Below are positions 8,235 to 10,982 of a stretch of DNA of 10,982 bases, piece after piece. The stretch is taken from contig JAGHUZ010000316.1 of the NCBI GenBank assembly GCA_018064575.1, forward strand, positions 1 through 10,982, read 5' to 3'. Every line of letters starts with the position of its first letter. Positions within the stretch are counted from its first letter, which is position 1. The notes under the pieces are model-generated. The model was not told the origin of the DNA. It searched no databases and saw only the letters and a list, made by a program, of their open reading frames with translations. A program made the translations under genes and the position numbers. Origin of the DNA: Candidatus Minthomonas equi. Its GTDB lineage: Bacteria > Bacteroidota > Bacteroidia > Bacteroidales > UBA932.

Positions 8235-9029
8235 ATGAAACAGTATTTACAATTGTTGCAACATATCCTGGATAACGGAACAGACAAGTCTGACAGGACA
8301 GGAACGGGAACAAGGTCAGTCTTCGGATATCAAATGAGATTTGACCTGAATCAGGGGTTTCCCCTTCTGACTACCAAGAAAGTCCATCTGCGTTCCATAA
8401 TTTACGAGCTTCTCTGGTTCATAAAAGGAGATACCAATATCAAATACCTGCACGACCACAATGTTTCCATTTGGGACGAATGGGCTGATGATAACGGGGA
8501 CCTCGGTCCCGTTTACGGCCATCAGTGGCGTTCGTGGCCCGGCCCTGACGGGAAATCCATTGACCAGCTGAAAAATGTCATCGAAGCTCTCAAGAAGAAT
8601 CCTGACAGCCGCCGCCACATCGTGTCAGCCTGGAATCCTGCCGAGGTGGATATGATGGCTCTCCCGCCCTGTCATTCACTGTTCCAGTTTTATGTGGCTG
8701 AAGGGCGCCTTTCCTGCCAGTTATATCAGCGCAGTGCGGACGTATTCCTTGGTGTTCCTTTCAATATCGCCTCCTATGCCCTTCTGACGATGATGATAGC
8801 ACAGGAATGCGCTTATACCTTAGGTGATTTTGTCCACACTTTCGGGGATGTCCACATCTATAACAATCACTTCGACCAGGTACACGAACAGCTCTCGCGC
8901 ACCCCTCGGGCATTGCCGCTAATGAAACTGAACCCCGAGGTCAAGAGTGTATTCGATTTCGATTACGAGGACTTCACCCTCGAAGGATATGACCCATATC
9001 CGCCCATCAAGGCACCTGTAGCGGTATAA
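8235..9029 (+). CDS. thyA: Thymidylate synthase ThyA
   Basis: The product (264 residues, the same length as the E. coli enzyme) makes dTMP from dUMP using 5,10-methylenetetrahydrofolate as carbon donor and reductant. The key residues fall at the E. coli positions: Arg21 in DRTGTGT, Glu58, the catalytic Cys146 in LPPCH, Arg166 and Asp169 in QRSADVFLG, Asn177 in FNIASY, His207 and Tyr209 in VHIYNNH. The C-terminus is APVAV, equivalent to the tail that closes over the active site. The reading frame is open upstream to 7956, but that stretch is antisense to mutS and the protein beginning MKQYLQLLQ at 8235 aligns from its first residue with known ThyA. The gene is divergent from mutS, and its stop is followed by two hairpins. 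No dihydrofolate reductase gene follows it, although the two are often adjacent. Confidence 0.98.
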   Translation: MKQYLQLLQHILDNGTDKSDRTGTGTRSVFGYQMRFDLNQGFPLLTTKKVHLRSIIYELLWFIKGDTNIKYLHDHNVSIWDEWADDNGDLGPVYGHQWRSWPGPDGKSIDQLKNVIEALKKNPDSRRHIVSAWNPAEVDMMALPPCHSLFQFYVAEGRLSCQLYQRSADVFLGVPFNIASYALLTMMIAQECAYTLGDFVHTFGDVHIYNNHFDQVHEQLSRTPRALPLMKLNPEVKSVFDFDYEDFTLEGYDPYPPIKAPVAV

Positions 9030-9046
9030 CACCCCTGGGATAATTC

Positions 9047-9075
9047 GTACAGACGCGAATGATTCGCGTCTGTAC
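9047..9075. repeat. 29-base palindrome, REP-like
   Basis: GTACAGACGCGAAT (9047-9060) and its exact reverse complement (9062-9075) are separated by one base, G9061. As RNA or single-stranded DNA it makes a 13-bp stem with a 3-base loop. It lies in the short gap between two converging genes, one base from the terminator, but has no T-run of its own. From memory it resembles the GTAGAGACGCG-type palindromes repeated between genes in cyanobacteria and some Bacteroidota; that likeness is recalled, not searched. It is the only copy I see in this window. Confidence 0.7.
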
Positions 9076-9076
9076 C

Positions 9077-9111
9077 AAAAGAGACCGGCTCCAGAAAGGC
9101 CGGTCTCTTTT
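9077..9111. terminator. Bidirectional intrinsic terminator between thyA and the foldase gene
   Basis: AAAAGAGACCGGC (9077-9089) pairs exactly with GCCGGTCTCTTTT (9099-9111) around a 9-base loop. The stem has a GC-rich core with A-run and T-run flanks, so each strand reads as a hairpin followed by U residues. It can end thyA transcripts on the plus strand (TTTTATTT follows) and the foldase transcript on the minus strand. Confidence 0.88.
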
Positions 9112-9136
9112 ATTTCTCACTGCGAAGAATCTGCTG

Positions 9137-10982
9137 CTAGTAGAATCTCGCGCGGTTATCCTTCACGTCCGCCTGCTTCTGGAATATCGAAGAAAGGGAA
9201 TTAAGCTGATATCCGAAAAGCTGTTTGGCTTTCTGATTAGCATCCTCTTCTGTGTAGAATGAACCGTTGTCGCGCTTGTTCACACAGAATACATAAACAC
9301 CTGTCGCACCTTCCACCGGTCCTGAGATTTTTCCTTCCTCAGCTGAAGCGATGGCTCCGACCACTTTCGGTTCGAATGACTGGGAAACGATGGAGCCGAA
9401 AGATACGCTGTTTTCGTGACTTAAGCTTACTTCAAGTTTTTCTGCGATGGCATTCATATCGGTCAGACCTTTGATTTTTTCAGAAACTTCGGAAGCCAGT
9501 CTGGCGACTTTCTTTTCCGAACTCAAGGTGAACTGGATAGTAGAAGCCACTTTGCTGACAGGAATATTGCCGGCCTTGTTTACATTTTTAAGCGCCACTA
9601 CGAAGAACAGTCTGTTATCTACGGTAAGAATATTGGATACGTCGCCGACCTTGGCATCATATATCCAACGGGTTACCTCGCGGACGTTATCATATTTCGA
9701 AAGTCTCCTTGCTGATTCCAGTACATTGCTGACGGGAACGACCGGAAGATTTTCCTCTGACACGATTCTGTCGAAATTGGCGATTTTCCCTTCACATCTG
9801 GAAGCGAGGTCATTGGCCTTGGCATAATATGTCTTTACAGTTTCATTGGACACACTGGCAGTCTTGGTAAGGAGAGCTATCTGAACCTTCTTCAAGGGAG
9901 TGGTGCGCTGGGTAACCTTGACAATGTGTGTACCGTACTGGGTGGTCATCAGCGAAAGTTCTCCGGCTGCCATAGTCAAGACTTTTTCCAGCCCCGGAAT
10001 CATCATATTCTGAGTCATCCAGCCGATATCACCTGGATGCTCTACGTTAGGATTCTGGTCAATGGACCAAGTTTCGGCGAGTTTTGAGAAATCCGACTTG
10101 GCGGCTTCCTTGAGAAGACTGTCAGCCTTATCGGAATTTTCCTGAGAAAGGAGAATATGCATTACAAAAGCCGAATCCGACATCATCTTGACATCATTGA
10201 CACGAGCCGCGGTAAATTTATCATCTTTCTTGAAAATGGGAAGAACCGTAGGATTTGCGGAAAAGGCAAATTCATCCACCTCCGGGTATTCACCGGCCAT
10301 TTCTCCCTGCTTGTAATAATAATCCGACAGCGGTGTTTCTGAATTACGGGAGAGGAAAAGCTTGAGGTTATCCGTACTGGAGAATTCTTCGAAGAGCTTC
10401 TCAATGGCATTCTGAGCGTCCTCAACGTCTTTCTCGGAAGGAACCGATTCAAACGCTACGAACTCGATGTCACGGGAATCACCCTGCTGGTATTCATCAA
10501 TGTGTTTCTTGTAATATTCCTGAATCTCAGCATCACTGACCGTAATGGTGGAGTCCACTCCGAAAGGCATAGGAACCATAACGAAGTCCACGTCAGATGA
10601 GATGTTGTTCTCAGCGACCTCACGGCGCAGTTCGACAGGATTAAGGATATTGCTATGACTTAAGAGTGAAGAATATTTCGCAAAATACTGCTGTGTGCGG
10701 ATATTCTTAACCAAAAAGTTCCAATAAATACCCAGGCTTCCCGATGCATCACTTGATACAGAGGAGAGGAATGCGTTGAACTGTTCCCTGTTAAACTGAC
10801 CTGATGCATCACAGAATGCGGGGTCACGGGTAATCATAGGAGAAAGGGAAGTACCGGATGTAATGGCCGTAAGTTCCTCATCCCCCACATTGATTCCAGC
10901 CTTACGGAACAAGGGAATAACGTAAAGTTCATTCTGAAGGTCTTGCCAGGCACTTTCACGAATCTGTTCGAGAGCCTGCTCA
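9137..10982 (-). CDS. PpiD/SurA-like periplasmic peptidyl-prolyl isomerase, C-terminal part (N-terminus off the window)
   Basis: The frame is open from the right edge to TAG at 9137-9139, giving 614 visible residues. The first ones (EQALEQIRESAWQDLQNELY) and the following GINVGDEEL segment look like the helical SurA/PpiD chaperone domain, ending in a G-x-F-x-x-x-x-F pattern (GQFNREQFNAFL). A parvulin (PpiC-type) rotamase domain covers about residues 270-358 of the visible part, with FVMHILLS, GDIGWMTQNMMIPGLEKVL and YGTHIVKVTQRT. Two later stretches (about 434-467 and 542-571) resemble further C-terminal parvulin halves. The family helps newly exported proteins to fold; PpiD forms are anchored in the inner membrane by an N-terminal segment that would lie outside this window. 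A TTG at 10912 is in frame but is not the start, since coding sequence continues upstream. The gene converges on thyA and ends 107 bases from it. Exact assignment as PpiD or SurA is uncertain. Confidence 0.88.
   Translation of the reverse strand, partial: EQALEQIRESAWQDLQNELYVIPLFRKAGINVGDEELTAITSGTSLSPMITRDPAFCDASGQFNREQFNAFLSSVSSDASGSLGIYWNFLVKNIRTQQYFAKYSSLLSHSNILNPVELRREVAENNISSDVDFVMVPMPFGVDSTITVSDAEIQEYYKKHIDEYQQGDSRDIEFVAFESVPSEKDVEDAQNAIEKLFEEFSSTDNLKLFLSRNSETPLSDYYYKQGEMAGEYPEVDEFAFSANPTVLPIFKKDDKFTAARVNDVKMMSDSAFVMHILLSQENSDKADSLLKEAAKSDFSKLAETWSIDQNPNVEHPGDIGWMTQNMMIPGLEKVLTMAAGELSLMTTQYGTHIVKVTQRTTPLKKVQIALLTKTASVSNETVKTYYAKANDLASRCEGKIANFDRIVSEENLPVVPVSNVLESARRLSKYDNVREVTRWIYDAKVGDVSNILTVDNRLFFVVALKNVNKAGNIPVSKVASTIQFTLSSEKKVARLASEVSEKIKGLTDMNAIAEKLEVSLSHENSVSFGSIVSQSFEPKVVGAIASAEEGKISGPVEGATGVYVFCVNKRDNGSFYTEEDANQKAKQLFGYQLNSLSSIFQKQADVKDNRARFY

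Overview
The window looks like a stretch of chromosome from a member of the Bacteroidota, probably Bacteroidales. Three things point there: good matches to the Bacteroidota -7 promoter element (TAnnTTTG) upstream of four genes, the absence of Shine-Dalgarno sequences before the starts, and the gene families present (TonB-dependent outer-membrane receptor, PpiD/SurA-like foldase, lone MacB/FtsX permease). Nearly all of it is coding. I see no RNA gene, insertion sequence, phage gene or CRISPR array.

Layout, left to right. (1) Positions 1-1483, minus strand: the N-terminal 494 residues of a TonB-dependent receptor whose C-terminus lies off the left edge. (2) 1540-2319, minus: rsmA (ksgA), the 16S rRNA dimethyladenosine methyltransferase. 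(3) 2320-2410: a compact divergent promoter region built as an 11-bp inverted repeat. (4) 2411-4174, plus: aspS, aspartyl-tRNA synthetase. (5) 4216-5487 and 5505-8174, minus: mutS followed 17 bases later by a MacB/FtsX-type ABC permease without an ATPase beside it; the two probably form one transcript that converges on aspS. (6) 8175-8234: a second divergent promoter region, between mutS and thyA. (7) 8235-9029, plus: thyA, thymidylate synthase. (8) 9030-9136: two hairpins in tandem, a near-perfect 29-base palindrome resembling a repetitive extragenic palindrome, then a bidirectional intrinsic terminator. (9) 9137-10982, minus: the C-terminal 614 residues of a PpiD/SurA-like periplasmic peptidyl-prolyl isomerase whose N-terminus lies off the right edge.

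The genes are mostly housekeeping: translation (rsmA, aspS), DNA repair and thymidylate supply (mutS, thyA) and the cell envelope (receptor, permease, foldase). The foldase could help outer-membrane proteins such as the receptor to fold, but nothing here links the two genes. I found no convincing new multi-gene system. The points most worth a second look are regulatory or structural: predicted leaderless or nearly leaderless starts for thyA, rsmA and possibly the receptor; the two symmetric, very tight divergent promoter regions; the REP-like palindrome; a Gly-to-Cys change in motif 3 of AspRS; and the mutS-permease pairing.
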